From Macrothele yani (Eukaryota; Arthropoda; Arachnida; Araneae; Macrothelidae), in assembly GCA_039090855.1 (NCBI GenBank), contig CM077011.1, positions 24,891,001-24,955,000 of the forward strand: a stretch of DNA of 64,000 bases, in the 5' to 3' direction. The notes under the pieces were generated by a model. It searched no databases, was not told the DNA's origin, and saw only the letters and a list, made by a program, of their open reading frames with translations. The translations under genes and the position numbers were made by a program. Shown here piece after piece: positions 63,495 through 64,000 of this stretch. Position 1 is the first letter of the stretch. Each line of letters opens with the position of its first letter.

Positions 63495-64000
63495 CACTGC
63501 TGGCCACCCAAAATGCAACACCAAGAAGGAAGCATTCGATTGGCCTGAAATTCGCAGGATGCGTCGCCCCCGAGAGGACATGCAAACGATTAGCATTGCA
63601 GGGCATATGCAAATCATGTGCGCCCGGCACGCCACCGAGAAGCACTATAAGAAGGGTGCACAGAAGGCGGGGTGTAAGTAGTGGAAATGTGTTGTGCTGT
63701 CGGACCTGTGCGTGGGAAACTTCCTGATGCCTCGTCACAGATTACGACAGTCATTCTAGTACGTCTCGGAGTTCGACAGAGGACGAATACTGGCTTATCG
63801 CGACAGCGGTTTATCGTACCGAGACATTGGCGCGCGTGTGGGACGACATCCAGCCACAGTGAGGCGAGTACGAATTCAGTGGATGCTGAAGAGACGGACG
63901 GACCGACGTGAGCGATTGCCGCTGCCGCGGCACACCACCAAACAAGAGGACCGGCATGTTGTGCGGCGGGCATTGACGTCTCGCACCGCCACATCACGAA
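63495..64000 (+). mobile_element. Tc1-like DNA transposon (family C, copy 2), cut by the window edge
   Basis: Left terminal repeat cactgctggccacccaaaat preceded by TA (63493-63494), then the same subterminal region as copy 1 (aattcgcaggatgcgtcgcc, gggcatatgcaaatcatgtg). It continues past 64000. Opposite orientation to copy 1 at 34341-35572. Confidence 0.95.
63727..64000 (+). pseudogene. Tc1-like transposase (family C), N-terminal part with in-frame stop
   Basis: Starts ATG at 63727 (MPRHRLRQSF), with TAG as codon 11 (63757-63759). It continues in the same frame YVSEFDRGRILAYRDSGLSY, RDIGARVGRHPATVRRVRIQ (HTH) and DRHVVRRALTSRTATS to the window edge. The stop replaces a Gln-like position seen in copy 1 (QHVSEF). 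Confidence 0.93.

Overview
The window is eukaryotic nuclear DNA, most likely from an arthropod. It is AT-rich and has no operons or bacterial-style gene packing. Almost everything recognisable is a decayed mobile element, a tRNA-derived SINE or a tandem repeat. The transposon families present (several Tc1-like lineages, mariner-like copies with about 100-bp terminal inverted repeats, a BED-finger hAT, RTE-like non-LTR elements with trinucleotide tails) are of kinds common in arachnid and insect genomes. I cannot fix the order or species from sequence alone.

Layout, 1-20 kb: an RTE endonuclease remnant (minus strand, running off the left edge) adjoins an AT-rich minisatellite split by a Tc1-like element (1463-2883). 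SINE heads lie at 3-4 kb, a degraded unknown coding remnant at 5-5.7 kb, a GA microsatellite ending in a perfect 38-bp palindrome at 7.1-7.35 kb and an RTE fragment at 7.4-7.9 kb. A 3-kb array of 16-bp units (8.5-11.5 kb) runs into a long inverted repeat (11.5-12.3 kb), resembling a Foldback element. A non-LTR 3' end follows whose last codons plus (GAA)n tail were amplified in tandem (12.4-13.9 kb). One minisatellite from 14.1 to 18.0 kb is interrupted by two Tc1-like elements.

Layout, 20-40 kb: a Tc1-like element with a 1.3-kb insertion (20151-22690), a ~54-bp tandem array (24-25 kb), a hairpin element (25.8 kb), a 5'-truncated but open RTE reverse transcriptase (27.2-28.2 kb), a hAT element inserted in a SINE with a perfect 8-bp target duplication (28.96-29.88 kb), an 80-bp array, a mariner-like element with ~100-bp inverted ends (31.55-32.5 kb), a Tc1-like element (34.3-35.6 kb), a ~150-bp repeat carrying a periodic CTCF-like motif (35.9-37 kb) and a CT microsatellite.

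Layout, 40-64 kb: tRNA-headed SINE clusters at 41.1-41.8 and 47.1-47.7 kb flank a ~2.3-kb array of 66-bp units that appears to derive from the body of a related SINE. After these come a well-formed candidate host exon (47885-48107, plus), mariner and Tc1-like remnants, two copies of a dispersed repeat with ~145-bp internal units, a second candidate exon (57653-57824, minus), several SINEs, a second mariner-like element with long inverted ends inserted in a SINE (60977-61883), a hAT-like fragment and the start of another Tc1-like element cut by the right edge.

Host coding content is minimal: two reasonable exon candidates and one weak terminal-exon candidate. The window reads as intergenic or intronic DNA in a large repeat-rich genome. 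Its most unusual features are the routes by which mobile elements seem to have seeded satellite arrays.
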